64,000 nucleotides of DNA from Cavia porcellus (Eukaryota > Chordata > Mammalia > Rodentia > Caviidae). A model generated the notes under the pieces. That model saw only the letters and a list, made by a program, of their open reading frames with translations, ran no database searches and had not been told where the DNA came from. Shown piece by piece: positions 10,815-23,402 of this stretch. The stretch covers positions 1,338,001 to 1,402,000 of the forward strand of contig NW_026947547.1 of the NCBI RefSeq assembly GCF_034190915.1, written 5' to 3'. Position 1 is the first letter of the stretch. The number at the start of each line of letters is the position of its first letter. The position numbers and the translations under genes are program-made.

Positions 10815-12465
10815 GTTATGGTTATGGTTAGGGTTAGGGTAGGGTTAGGGTTGCTGTTGGGGTTGGGTTTGGGTTCAAGGTTAGGGTTAGTTTTAGGTTT
10901 AGGGTTAGGGTTAGGGTAGGGTTAGGGTTAGGGATAGGGTTAGGGTTGGGTTAGTGTTAGGGTTAGGCATAGGTTTAGGGTTGGGTTAGGGTAGTGTTTG
11001 CGGTTGTGTTTCGGTTTGGTATTGGCGTTGGGGTTTGGGTTAGGGTAAGTGCTAGGGTTAGGGTTAGGGTTAGGGTTAGGTTTGGTTAGTGTTGGTTAGG
11101 CTTAGGGTTAGGGTTAGGGTTAGGGTTAGGATTAGGCTTAGGCTTAAGGTTAGGCTTAGGGTTAGTGTTACGGTTTGGGTTAATGTTAGGGTTAGGGTTG
11201 GGTTAGGGTCAGGTTTAGGGTTAGGGTTAGAGTTATTGGGTTATGGTTAGGGTTATGGTTAGGTTTATGGTTGGGTTTGGGTTAGGGTTAGGGTTGGGTT
11301 AGGGTTAGCTTTAGGGTTAGGGTTAGGTTTAGTGATGGTTAGGGTTGGTTTTGGGTAGGGTTAAGGTTACGGTTATGGTTACATTTAGGTTTAGGTTAGG
11401 GTTACGGTTAGGTTGAGGTTTAGGGTTAGGTTTTGGTTTAGGGTGAGGGTTTGGGTTAGGGTAGGGTTAGAGTTAACGTTGGGTTGGGTTAGGGTTAGGG
11501 TTAAGTTTATGGTTAGCATTAGGTTTAGGTGTTAATGTTAGTGTTAGAGTTTGCGTTAGGGTTAGGTATAGGGTTGCGTTAAGTTTAGGGTTAAGGTTAG
11601 GCATAGCATAAGGGTTAGGGTTAGGTTTAGGGTTAGAGTTAGGGTGAGGGTTTAGGGTTGGGGCTAGGTTTAGGGTTAGTGTTAGGGTTAGGGTTAGGTG
11701 TTAGGTTTAGAGTTAGGGTTAGTGTTGGGTTAGGGATAGGCTTGGGTTAGGGTTAGGTTTAGTGTTGCTGAGGGTTTGTTAGGGATAGGGTTAGCGTTAG
11801 GGTTAGGTTTAGGGTTAGGGCTAGGGTTAGGATTAGTGTTGGGTTAGATTTAGGGTTAGGGTTAGCCTTGGGGTTAGTGTTAGGGTGAGGGTGAGGGTTA
11901 GGTTATCGTTAGGATTGTGTTAGAATTAGGGTGAGAATTAGGGTTAGGGTTAGGGTGAGAATCAGGGTCAGGTTAGGGTTAGGGCTAGCATTAGAGTTAG
12001 GGTTAGGTTTAGGTTTAGGGTTAGGATTGTGTTAGAGTTAGATTTAGAGTTAGGGTTAGGGTTGGGGTTCGGGCTAGGATTAATATTATTGGGTTATGGT
12101 TATGGTTAGGGTTAGGGTTACGTTTGGCTTAGGGTTAGGTTTAGGGTTAGGTTTGTGTTAGTGTTTGGGATAGGGTTAGTGTTAGGTTTGGGTTAGGGTC
12201 AGGGTTAGGGTTAGGGTTAGAGTTATTGGGTTATGGTTAGGGTTATGTTTAGGTTTATGGTTGGGTTTGGGTTAGGTTTAGGGTTAGGTTTAGGCTTATG
12301 TTTTGGGTTAGGGTTGGGGTAATTTTAGTATTAGGGTTCTCCTTGGGTTAGTGTTAGGGTTAGGGCTAGGGTTAGGGTTATATTTGGGTTTGGTTTTGGG
12401 TTAGGTTAGGGTTAGGGTTAGGGTTAAGGTTAGGGGTAGGGTTAGAGTTAGTGTTAGGGTTAGGG

Positions 12466-13106
12466 TTTCATTAGTGTTATTGTTATGGTTCGGGTTATGG
12501 TTAGGGTTGGGGTTGGGGTTAGGGTTGTGTTGTGGTTGGCGATAGGTTTAGGGCAAGGTTTAGGGATAGGGTTAGGGTTAGGGTTCGGTTTCGATTTGGT
12601 TAGTGTTGGTTAGGGTAAGTGTTAGGCTTAGGTTTATGGGTAGGGTAGGGTTAGTGTTAGGGTTAGGGTTAGGGTTGTGTTAGGGTTAGTGTTAGGGTTA
12701 CATTTAGGATTAGGTTTAGGGTTAGATTTACGTTTTGGATTAGGTTTGGGTTTCAGGTTAGGTTTAGGGTTAGGCTTTTGGCTAGGTTTAAGTTTAGGGT
12801 TAATTTTGGGTAGGTTTTGGTTGGTTAGGGTTAGGCTTAGGCTTAGGTTTAGGGTTACGGTTAGATTTAGGGTTAGGTTTAGTGTCAGGGTTGTGTTACG
12901 GTTAGGGTTAGGGTTGGGGTTAGGTTTAGGCCTATGGTATGGTAAGGGTAGCGTTAGGGTTAGAGTACTCTTATCGTTAGGGTTATGGTTATGTTTACGG
13001 TTAGGGTTCGTGTTGGGTTAGGTTTAGGGTTAGGGTTGGGGTTGCGTTAGGGTTGCTGTTGGGGTTGTGGTTCATGTTGGGGTTGGGGTTGGGTTTGGGT
13101 TTAAGG
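12466..13106 (+). repeat. Core module M3 (U2 equivalent of M1)
   Basis: It is the same length as M1 and nearly identical to it. The marker is at 12965-12976. It contains most of the longest open frame in the window (12677-13021, 114 codons from a GTG), whose translation is only Leu-Gly and Arg-Val repeats. Confidence 0.9.
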
Positions 13107-13126
13107 TTAGGGCTAGGTTAAGGGTT

Positions 13127-13198
13127 AGCTTTAGGGTTAGGGTTAGGGTTAGTGTTTGGGTTAGGGTTAGCTTTAGGGTTAGGGTTAGGGTTAGGTTT
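13127..13198 (+). repeat. 42-base tandem repeat, almost two copies
   Basis: U2 equivalent of 2841-2954, with AGCTTTAGGG at 13127 and 13169 only. One repeat fewer than U1. Confidence 0.92.
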
Positions 13199-13735
13199 AG
13201 TTTTGGGTTAAGGTTGTGTAAGTATTAGAGTTAGCTTTAATTTTATGGTTAGGGTTAGGGTTAGGGTTCAGTTAAGGTTATGGTTTGGGTTAGAATTAGG
13301 GTTAGGTTTAGGGTTGGGTTAGGGTTGTTTAGGGTTAGGGTTAGGATTAATCTTAGGGTTAGGGTTAAGGTTAGGGTTGTTTTAGGTTGGTTTCTGTTAG
13401 GTTTAGGGTTAGGGTTCGTGTTGGGTTAGGTTTGGGGTTAGTGTTAGTGTTACGCTTAGCGTTAGGGTAAGGTATAGTGTTAGGGCTATGGTTGTGTTAG
13501 GGTTAGGGTTATGACGATGATTAGGGTTAGGTTTAGTGTTGGGTTAGGTTTAGGGTTAGGGTCAGGGTTAGGTTTAGGGTTAGGGTTTAGGGCTAGAATT
13601 GGGGTTAAGTTTAAGTTTAGGGTATATGTTGTTTTAACGTTAGGGTTAGGGTTAGGTTTAGATTTAGGTTTGGGTTAGTTTAGGTTTACGTTTAGGGTTA
13701 GTGTTATAGTGTTAGCTTCAGGGTTAGGGTTAGGG

Positions 13736-14736
13736 TTAGTGTTAGGTTTTGGGTTAGGGTTAGGATTAGGGTTATGGTTAGGGTTAGGGTTATGTTTAGT
13801 GTTGTGTTAGGTGTACAGTTAGGCTTAAGGTTATGTTTAGGGTAAATGTTTGGCTAAGGTTAGACTTTGGGTTAGGGTTAATTTTAGGGTTGGGTTGGGT
13901 AAGGTTTACGGTTAGAGTTAGTGTTATGGTTTGTGTTAGCGTCAGGGTTAGGGTTGTGCTAATGTTAGTGTTAGGTTTAGGGTTAGGTTTAGGTTTAGGG
14001 TTAGGGTTAAGGTTAGGTTTAGGGTTACGTTTAGTGTTGGGTTAGGTTTAGGGTTACGTTTAGAGTTAGGGTTACAGTTAAGGTTAGGGTTAGGGTTACG
14101 TTTAATGTTGGGTTAGGTGTAGGTTTAGGGTTAGTGTTACGTTTAGGGTTAGGGTTAGTTTAGGGTAGGGGTTAGAGTTGGCATTGGGGTTAGGGTGTGG
14201 GTAAGGGTTACGGTTAGGGTTAGGGTTAGGGTGAGGGTTAGGGTAAATGTTGGGTTAAGGTTAGGGTTAGGGTTAGGTTTAGATTTAGGGTTAGGATTTG
14301 GGGTAGGTTTAGAGTTGGGTTAGGGTTAGGGTTGGGTTAGGTTTAGGGTTAGGGTTATGGTTGGGTTAGGGTTGGTGTTGGGGTTGTGGTTCGGGTTGGG
14401 GTTGTGTTCGGTTTGGATTTGAGGTTAGGGCTAGGTTAAGGGTTAGGGTTATGTTTAGGTTTACAGTTAGGTTTAGAATTAGGTTTAGGGTTAGGTTTAG
14501 GTTTAGTGTTAGTGTTAGGGTTAGGATTAGGGGTAGTGTTTGGGTTAGGGTTAGTTTATGGTTAGGGTTAGGTTTAGTTTTCGGTTACGTTTAGGTTTAG
14601 GGTTAAGGTTGGGTTAGGATTAGGTTTAGGGTTAGGTTTAAGGTTAGGGTTAGAGTTAGGGCTTGGGTTACGTTAGGGTTATGGTTTGGGTTAGAAATAG
14701 GGTTAGGTTTAGTGTTGGGTTAGGGTTAAGCTTAGG
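13736..14736 (+). repeat. P module, first copy in U2
   Basis: Near-identical to 3490-4490. The 70-codon frame at 13833-14045 translates identically to the one at 24037-24249 in U3. Confidence 0.8.
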
Positions 14737-15856
14737 TTTAGGGTTAGACTTGGGATTAGAGTTAAGTTTGGGTTGGGTTAAGGTTAGGGTTAGGTTTATG
14801 ATCAGCATTAGGTTTAGGTGTTAGGGTTAGGATTAGTGTTTGGGTTAGGGTTAGGTATAGGGTTGGGTTCGGTTTCGGGTTATAGTTAGGTTTAAGTTTG
14901 GGTTAGGTTTAGAATTAGGGTTGGGTTAGGGTTAGGGGTAGGGTTAGTGTTAATGTTAAGGTTAGGTTTAGCGTTTGGGTTAGGGTTAGATTAGGGTTAG
15001 GCTTAGAGTTAGGGTTAGGGTTACCTTTAGTGTTGGGTTAGGTGTAAGCTTAGAGTTAGTGTTAGGGTTAGGGTTAGTTTGAGGTTAGGGTTAGAGTTGG
15101 CGTTAGTCTTGAGTGGGTGTAAGGGTTAGGGGTAGGGGTAGCGCTAGGGTTAGGGTTTGAGTGTTAGGGTTAGTGTTGGAGGGTTAGGGTAAAATTTAGG
15201 GTTAGGGCTCGGTTTAGGTGTAGCATTGGTTTAGGGTTAGGGTTAGGTTAGATTAGGTTTAGGATTAGGGTTAGGGCTAGGGTTAGGATTAGTGTTGGGT
15301 TAGAGTTAGGGTTAGGATTAGGTTTATGGTTAGGATTAGTGTTAGGGGTTATGCTTATGGATAGGGTTAGGGTTAGTTTTGGGTTAGGGGTAGTGTTAGA
15401 CTTGGGGTTAGTGTTAGGGTGAGGGTGAAGGTTAGGTTAGGGTTAGGATTGGTTTAGAGTTAGGGTGAGGATTAGAGTTAGGATTAGGGTGAGGATCAGG
15501 GTAAGAGTCAGGGTTAGGGCTAGTGTTAGAGTTAGGGTTAGGGTTTTGTTAGTGTTAGGGATAGGGATAGTGTTAGGGTTGGGTTAGGGTTAGGTTTAGG
15601 GTTATGGTTAGTGTTATTGGGTTATGGTTAGGGTTATGGTTAGGTTTATGGTTGGGTTTTGGTTAGGGTTAGGGTTACGGTTAGGCTCATGTTTTAGGTT
15701 AGGGTTGGGTTAGGTTTAGTATTAGGGTTCGGGTTGGGTTAGTGTTAGGGTTAGGGCTAGGGTTAGGGTTACGTTTGGGTTAGGTTTTGGGTGAGGTTAG
15801 GGTTAGGGTTAGGGTTAAGGTTAGGGGTAGGTTTAGAGTTAGTGTTAGGGTTAGGG

Positions 15857-16474
15857 TTTCATTAGTGTTAGTGTTATGGTTCGGGTTATGGTTAGGGTTG
15901 GGGTTGGGGTTAGGGTTGTGGTTGTGGTTGGCGATAGGTTTAGGGTAAGGTTTTGGGATAGGGTTATGGTTATTGTTCGGTTTAAATTTGGTTAGGGTTG
16001 GTTAGGGTAAGTGTTAGGCTTAGGTTTATGGGTAGGATAGGGTTATTGTTAGGGTTAGGGTTAAGGTTGGGTTAGGGTTAGTGTTAGGGTTACAGTTAGG
16101 GTTACGTTTAGGGTTAGATTTACGTTTAGGGTTAGGGTTGGGTTTCAGGTTAGGGTTAGGGTTAGGCTTTTGGTTAGGTTTAAGTTTAGGGTTAATTTAG
16201 GGTTGGTTTTGGTTGTTTAGGGGTAGGGTTAGACTTAGGCTCAGGCTTTGGTTTAGGGTTAGGGTTAGATTTAGGGTTAGGTTTAGTGTCAGGTTTGTGT
16301 TCCGCTTAGGGTTAGGTTTAGGCCTATGGTAGTGTAACGGTAGCGTTAGGGCTAGTGTACTCTTATCGTTAGGGTTATGGTTATGGTTAGGGTTAGGCTT
16401 CGTTTTGGTTTAGGTTTAGGGTTAGTGTTAGGGTTGGGTTAGGGTTGCTGTTTTGGTTGGGTTTGGGTTTAAGG
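15857..16474 (+). repeat. Core module M4 (U2 equivalent of M2)
   Basis: It shares M2's particular variants, including GTGTAACGG before the marker at 16357-16368. This confirms that whole units, not single modules, were duplicated. Confidence 0.88.
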
Positions 16475-18408
16475 TTAGGGTGAGTTTTAGGGTAAGGGTT
16501 ACGGTTAGTTTACGGTTACGGTTAGGGATAGGGTTAGGGTTGGGTTTGTGTTAGGGTTAGGGATAGATTTAGGGTTGGGTTAGGGTAGGGTTTGCGGTTG
16601 TGTTTTGGTTTGGGGTTGGCGTTGGGGTTAGGGTTAGGGTAAGTGCTAGGGTTAGGGTTAGGGTTAGGGTTAGGTTTGGTTAGTGTTTGTTAGGCTTAGG
16701 GTTGGGGTTAGGGTTAGCATTAGGCTGAGGGTTAGAGTTAGGCTTCGGGTTAGGGTTACAGTTTGGGTTAGTGTTAGGGTTAGGGTTGGGTTAGGGTAAG
16801 GGATAGGGTTATGGTTAGGGTGAGAGTTCTGGTTAGGATTAGGGGTTAGGGTTAGGGTTAGGGTCAGGGTTAGCGTTAGGCTTAGGGCTAGGGTTAGGAT
16901 TAGAAATAGGATTAGGTTTAGTGTTAGTGTTAGGGTTAGGGTTGGGTTAGGTTTTATTGTTTGGTTTAGGGTTAGAGTTAGCCTTTGGGTTAAGGTAGGG
17001 TTAGGGTTAGGTTTAGCGTTGGGTTAGGGTTAGGGTTAGGGTTAGGAGTTAGGTTTAGGGTTAGGGTTAGGGTTGGGTTAGGGTTAGCCTTAGGGTTAGG
17101 GTTAGGTTTAGTGCAGGTTAGGGTTGGTTAGGGGTAGGCTTAAGGTTAGGGTTACGGTTACATTTAGGTTTAGGTTAGGTTTAGGGTTAGGTTGAGGGTT
17201 AGGGTTAGGTTTAGTTTTAGGGTTAGGGTTTGGGATAGGGTAGGATTAGAGTTAAGGTTGGGTTGGGTTTGATTTAGGGTTAAGTTTATGGCTAGCATTA
17301 GGTTTAGGTCTTAATGTTAGTGTTAGGGTTTGGGTTAGGGTTAGCTATAGGGTTGGGTTAGGTTTAGGGTTAGGGTTAGGCTTAGCATAAGGGGTAGGAT
17401 TAGGTTTATTGTTAGAGTTAGGGTGAGGATTTAGGGTTGGGGTTAGGGTTAGGGTTAGGGTTAGGTTTAGTGTTGGTGAGGGTTCGTTAGGGATAGGGTT
17501 AAGGTTAGGGTTACAGTTAGGTTTAGATTAGGGTTCAGGTTAGGCTTAGGGTTAGGGTTATGGTTGGGATTAGAGTTAAGGTTGGTTTGGGTTAGGGTTA
17601 GGGTTAGGGCTAGGGTTAGGGTTAGGCTTAGGGTTTGAGGGTTAGGGTTAGTGTTGGAAGTTTAGGGTAAAATTTAGGGTTAGGGCTCAGGATATGTGGA
17701 GCGTTCGAGTTAGGGTTAGGGTTAGGTTCGTTTGGGTTAGGTTAGGTTTAGGGTTAGGGCTAGGTTTAGGATTAGTGTTGGGTTAGAGTTAGCGTTAGGG
17801 TTAGCCTTGGGGTAGTGTTAGGGTGAGGGTGAGGGTTAGGTTAGGGTTAGGATTGGGTTAGAGTTAATGTGAGAATTAGGGTTAGGGTTAGGGTGAGAAT
17901 CAGGGCCAGGTTCAGGTTTAGGGCTAGCGTTAGAGTTAGGGTTAGGTTTAGGTTTAGGGTTAGGGTTGTGTTAGGGTTAGGTTTAGAGTTAGGGTTAGGG
18001 TTAGGGTTCGGGCCAGGATTAATATTACTGAGTTATGGTTATGGTTATGGTTATGGTTCTGGTTAGGGTTACTTTTGGCTTAGGGTTAGGTTTAGGTTTA
18101 GGGTTGTGTTAGTGTTAGGATAGGGTTAGTGTTAGGGTTGGGTTAGTGTTATGGTTAGGGTTAGGGTTAGGGTTAGGGTTAGGGTTAGTGTTATTGGGTT
18201 ATGGTAAGGGTTATGGCTGGGTTTATTGTTGGGTTTGGGTTAGGTTTAGGGTTAGGGTTGTGTTAGGGTTAGGTTTAGAGTTAGGGTTAGGTTTATGGTT
18301 GGGTCTAGGATTAATATTATTGGGTTATGGTTATAGTTAGGGTTAGGGTTACGTTTGGCTTATGGTTAGGTTTAGGGTTAGGGTTGTGTTAGTGTTAGGG
18401 ATAGGGTT

Positions 18409-19311
18409 AGTGTTAGGGTTGGGTTAGGGTTAGTGTTAGTTTGAGGGTTAGGGTTAGGATTAGCGTTATGGTTAGGGTTAGGGTTATGTTTAGTGTTGGG
18501 TTAGGTGTACGGTTAGGCTTAGGGTTATGTTTAGGGTAAATGTTTGTTTAAGGTTAGACTTAGGGTTAGGGTTAATTTTAGGGTTGGGTTGGGTAAGGTT
18601 TACTGTTAGAGTTAGTGTTATGGTTTGTGTTAGCTTCAGGGTTAGGGTTGTGTTAATGTTAGTGTTAGGTTTATGGTTAGGTTTAGGTTAAGGTTAGGGT
18701 TAAGGTTAGAGTTAGGGTTACGTTTAGTGTTGGGTTAGGTTTAGGGTTATGTTTAGAGTTAGGGTTACAGTAAAGGTTAGGGTTAGGGTTATATTTAGTG
18801 TTGGGTTAGGTGTAGGTTTAGGGTTAATGTTACGGTTAGGGTTAGGGTTAGGTTTAGATTTAGTGTTAGGTTTTGGGGTAGGTTTAGAGTTGGGTTAGGG
18901 TTAGGGTTGGGTTAGGTTTAGGGTTAGGGTTATGGTTAGGTTAGGGTTGGTGTTGGGGTTGCGGTTCGGGTTGGAGTTGGGTTCTGTTTGGATTTGTGGT
19001 TAGGGCTAGGTTAAGGGTTAGGGTTAGGTTTAGGTTTACAGTTAGGTTTAGAATTAAGTTTATGGTTAGGTTTAGGTTTAGTGTTAGGGTTAGGGTTAGG
19101 ATTAGGGGTAGTGTTTGGGTTAGGGTTAGCTTATGGTTAGGGTTAGGTTAAGTTTTCTGTTACGTTTAGGTTTAGGGTTAAGGTTGGGTTAGGATTGGGT
19201 TTAGGGTTAGGTTTAAGGTTAGGGTTAGAGTTAATGTTTGTGTTAAGCTAGGGTCATGGTTTTGGTTAGAATTAGGGTTAGGTTTAGGGTTGGGTTAGGG
19301 TTAAGCTTAGG
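18409..19311 (+). repeat. P module, second copy in U2, internally deleted
   Basis: Near-identical to 8200-9090, with the same missing ~120 bases, so the internal deletion predates the unit duplication. Confidence 0.78.
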
Positions 19312-19815
19312 GTTAGAGTTAGCGTTAGCGTTGGTTTGCGTTAGGATTAGGGTTAGGGTTAGTGTTGGGTAGGTTTAGGGTTAGTGTTAGGGTTATGCTA
19401 AACGTTAGTTTTAGGGATAGTGTTAGGGCTAGAGTTGTGTTAGGTTTAGGATTAGCTTAGGGTTAGGTTTAGGTTTAAGGTTGGGTTGGGTTAGGTATAC
19501 GGTTAGGGTTAGTGTTATGGTGAGCGTTAGGGTCAGGGTTAGGGTTAGGGTTAGGGTTATTGTTAGGTTTAGGGTCAGGGTTAGGGTTGGGGTCAGGGTT
19601 TAGATCTTGAGTTAGGGTTAGGGTTAAATTTAGGGTAAATGTTGGGTTAAGTTTATGGTTAGGGTTAGGTTAGGTTTGGCTTAGGGTTGTGTTGTGTTAG
19701 GTATACGGTTAGGGTTAGTGTTATGTTGAGTGTTAGGGTCAGGGTTAGGGTTAGGGTTAGGGTTATTGTTAGGTTTAGATTTAGGGTTACGGTTAGGGTT
19801 AGGATTATGGTTAAG

Positions 19816-20483
19816 GTTCCTTCAGGTTTGGGGATAGGGTTAAGGTTGTGGTTGTGGTTTGGGTTGGCGTTAGGTTTAGAACAAGGTTTAGGGATAGGGT
19901 TAGGGTTAGGGTTTGGTTTAGATTTGGTTAGGGTTGTTTAGGGTGTTAGGGTTAGGTTTACGTGTTGGCTTAGGGTTAGTTTTAGGATTAGGGTTACGGT
20001 TGGGTTAGAGTTAGTGTTAGGGTTACAGTTATGGTTAGGTTTAGGGTTAGGGTTGGGTTTGGTTTAGGGTTTGGGTTAAGGATGGTTTAGGGTTAGGATT
20101 TGGTTTCAAGTTAGGGTTAGGGATAGGCTTTTGGTTAGGTTTAGGGTTAGGGTTAATTTAGGGTTGGTTTGGGTTGGTCACGGTTAGGGTTAGGGTTAGG
20201 CTTAGGCTTAGGTTTAGGCTTAGCGTTAGGTTTAGGGTTCGGTTTACTGTTAGGTTTGTGTTACGGTTAGGGTTAGGGTTAGGGTTAGTGTTAGGGTTAG
20301 TTTTAGGACTATGGGAGGATTAGGGTAGCGTTAGAGTTAGGCTACGGTTATCGTTAGTGTTATGATTAGGGTTAGGGTTAGGGTTCGTGTTGGGTTAGGT
20401 TTAGGGTTAGTGTTCAGGTTAGATTAGGGTTGTTGTTGGGGTTGAGTTTCGGGTTGGGGTTGGGATTGGATTTGGGTTTGAGG
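19816..20483 (+). repeat. Diverged core module M' of U2
   Basis: Near-identical to the U1 copy. The open frame at 19687-19941 differs from the one at 9466-9720 by a single residue (Leu to Phe). Confidence 0.87.
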
Positions 20484-20633
20484 TAGGGCTAGGTTAAGGG
20501 TTAGGGTTAGGTTTAGGGTTAAGGTTAGGGTTAGGTTTAGGGTAAGGGTTAGGGCTAGTGTTGCGTTAGTGTTAGGTTTAGGGTTAGGGTTTTGGTTAGG
20601 TTTAGGTTTAGGTTTAGGTTTATGGTTAGGGTT

Positions 20634-21035
20634 GCATTAGGGATGGGGTTGAGGTTAGGGTTGTGGTTTTGGTTGGGGTTGGGGTTAGGGATAGGGCAAG
20701 GGTTAGGGATAGGATTAGGGTTAGGGTTAGATTTGGTTATTGTTTGTTAGGTTAAGTGTTAGGGTTAGGGTTACCGGTAGGCTTAGGTTTAGGGATAGGT
20801 TTAGGGTTATTGTTGGTTTGGGCTAGTGTTAAGGTTATGGTTAGCATTATTTTATGGTTAGGTTTAGGGTTAGGGGTTAGGGTTAGGGATAGGGATAGGG
20901 TTAGTGTTAGGGTTAGGGTTCGATTACTGTTAGGGTTAGGGTCAGGGTTAGTGTTAGGGTTAGGGTTAGGGTTAGGGATACTATTAGGGGTAGGGTTAGG
21001 TTAAGTGTTAGAGGTACTGTTAGGGTTGGCTTTGG
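20634..21035 (+). repeat. Partial core module M'' of U3
   Basis: Near-identical to U2. The 82-codon open frame translates identically in all three units. Confidence 0.8.
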
Positions 21036-22669
21036 GTTATGGTTATGGTTAGGGTTAGGGTAGGGTTAGGGTTGCTGTTGGGGTTGGGTTTGGGTTCAAG
21101 GTTAGGGTTAGTTTTAGGTTTAGGGTTAGGGTTAGGGTAGGGTTAGGGTTAGGGATAGGGTTAGGGTTGGGTTAGTGTTAGGGTTAGGCATAGGTTTAGG
21201 GTTGGGTTAGGGTAGTGTTTGCGGTTGTGTTTCGGTTTGGTATTGGCGTTGGGGTTTGGGTTAGGGTAAGTGCTAGGGTTAGGGTTAGGGTTAGGGTTAG
21301 GTTTGGTTAGTGTTGGTTAGGCTTAGGGTTAGGGTTAGGGTTAGGGTTAGGATTAGGCTTAGGCTTAAGGTTAGGCTTAGGGTTAGTGTTACGGTTTGGG
21401 TTAATGTTAGGGTTAGGGTTGGGTTAGGGTCAGGTTTAGGGTTAGGGTTAGAGTTATTGGGTTATGGTTAGGGTTATGGTTAGGTTTATGGTTGGGTTTG
21501 GGTTAGGGTTAGCCTTAGGTTTAGGGTTAGGTTTAGTGATGGTTAGGGTTGGTTTTGGGTAGGGTTAAGGTTACGGTTATGGTTACATTTAGGTTTAGGT
21601 TAGGGTTACGGTTAGGTTGAGGTTTAGTGTTAGGTTTTGTTTTAGGGTGAGGGTTTGGGTTAGGGTAGGGTTAGAGTTAACGTTGGGTTGGGTTAGGGTT
21701 ATGGTTATGTTTATGGTTAGCATTAGGTTTAGGTGTTAATGTTAGTGTTAGGGTTTGGGTTAGGGTTAGGTATAGGGTTGCGTTAAGTTTAGGGTTATGG
21801 TTAGGCATAGCATAAGGGTTAGGGTTAGGTTTAGGGTTAGAGTTAGGGTGAGGGTTTAGGGTTGGGGCTAGGTTTAGGGTTAGTGTTAGGGTTAGGGTTA
21901 GGTGTTAGGTTTAGAGTTAGGGTTAGTGTTGGGTTAGGGATAGGCTTGGGTTAGGGTTAGGTTTAGTGTTGCTGAGGGTTTGTTAGGGATAGGGTTAGCG
22001 TTAGGGTTAGGTTTAGGGTTAGGGCTAGGGTTAGGATTAGTGTTGGGTTAGAGTTAGGTTTAGGGTTAGCCTTGGGGTTAGTGTTAGGGTGAGGGTGAGG
22101 GTTAGGTTATCGTTAGTATTGTGTTAGAATTAGGGTGAGAATTAGGGTTAGGGTTAGGGTGAGAATCAGGGTTAGGTTAGGGTTAGGGCTAGCATTAGAG
22201 TTAGGGTTAGGTTTAGGTTTAGTGTTAGGGTTGTGTTAGAGTTAGATTTAGAGTTAGGGTTAGGGTTGGGGTTCGGGCTAGGATTAATATTATTGGGTTA
22301 TGGTTATGGTTAGGGTTAGGGTTACGTTTGGCTTAGGGTTAGGTTTAGGGTTAGGTTTGTGTTAGTGTTTGGGATAGGGTTAGTGTTAGGGTTGGGTTAG
22401 GGTCAGGGTTAGGGTTAGGGTTAGAGTTATTGGGTTATGGTTAGGGTTATGGTTAGGTTTATGGTTGGGTTTGGGTTAGGTTTAGGGTTAGGTTTAGGCT
22501 TATGTTTTGGGTTAGGGTTGGGGTAAGGTTAGTATTAGGGTTCTCCTTGGGTTAGTGTTAGGGTTAGGGCTAGGGTTAGGGTTATGTTTGGGTTTGGTTT
22601 TGGGTTAGGTTAGGGTTAGGGTTAGGGTTAATGTTAGGGGTAGGGTTAGAGTTAGTGTTAGGGTTAGGG

Positions 22670-23310
22670 TTTCATTAGTGTTATTGTTATGGTTCGGGTT
22701 ATGGTTAGGGTTGGGGTTGGGGTTAGGGTTGTGTTGTGGTTGGCGATAGGTTTAGGGCAAGGTTTAGGGATAGGGTTAGGGTTAGGGTTCGGTTTCGATT
22801 TGGTTAGTGTTGGTTAGGGTAAGTGTTAGGCTTAGGTTTATGGGTAGGGTAGGGTTAGTGTTAGGGTTAGGGTTAGGGTTGTGTTAGGGTTAGTGTTAGG
22901 GTTACATTTAGGATTAGGGTTAGGGTTAGATTTACGTTTAGGATTAGGTTTGGGTTTCAGGTTAGGTTTAGGGTTAGGCTTTTGGCTAGGTTTAAGTTTA
23001 GGGTTAATTTTGGGTAGGTTTTGGTTGGTTAGGGTTAGGCTTAGGCTTAGGTTTAGGGTTAGGGTTAGATTTAGGGTTAGGTTTAGTGTCAGGGTTGTGT
23101 TACGGTTAGGGTTAGGGTTGGGGTTAGGTTTAGGCCTATGGTAGGGTAAGGGTAGCGTTAGGGTTAGAGTACTCTTATTGTTAGGGTTATGGTTATGTTT
23201 ACGGTTAGGGTTCGTGTTGGGTTAGGTTTAGGGTTAGGGTTGGGGTTGCGTTAGGGTTGCTGTTGGGGTTGTGGTTCATGTTGGGGTTGGGGTTGGGTTT
23301 GGGTTTAAGG
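22670..23310 (+). repeat. Core module M5 (U3 equivalent of M1)
   Basis: It has the same 641-base length as M1 and M3. The marker at 23169-23180 has one change (TTATTG for TTATCG). N is 535 bases upstream, exactly as in U1 and U2. Confidence 0.9.
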
Positions 23311-23330
23311 TTAGGGCTAGGTTAAGGGTT

Positions 23331-23402
23331 AGCTTTAGGGTTAGGGTTAGGGTTAGTGTTTGGGTTAGGGTTAGCTTTAGGGTTAGGGTTAGGGTTAGGT
23401 TT
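23331..23402 (+). repeat. 42-base tandem repeat, almost two copies
   Basis: U3 equivalent, with AGCTTTAGGG at 23331 and 23373. Two copies is therefore probably the older state and U1 gained one. Confidence 0.92.

Larger units (their letters stand above)
10269..20489 (+). repeat. Higher-order unit U2 (10.22 kb)
   Basis: This is a near-identical, collinear copy of U1, with an offset of 10268 at the start and 10209-10286 further in. It carries M'' (10413), N (11931), M3 (12466), P (about 13736), N (15464), M4 (15857), N (17869), P (about 18409) and M' (19816). It differs from both U1 and U3 near 11290-11340, where it has about 18 extra bases, and around 11425, where it has the TTAGGG form of bases that are TTAGTG in U1 and U3. 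It lacks the third 42-base repeat seen in U1. Confidence 0.93.
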
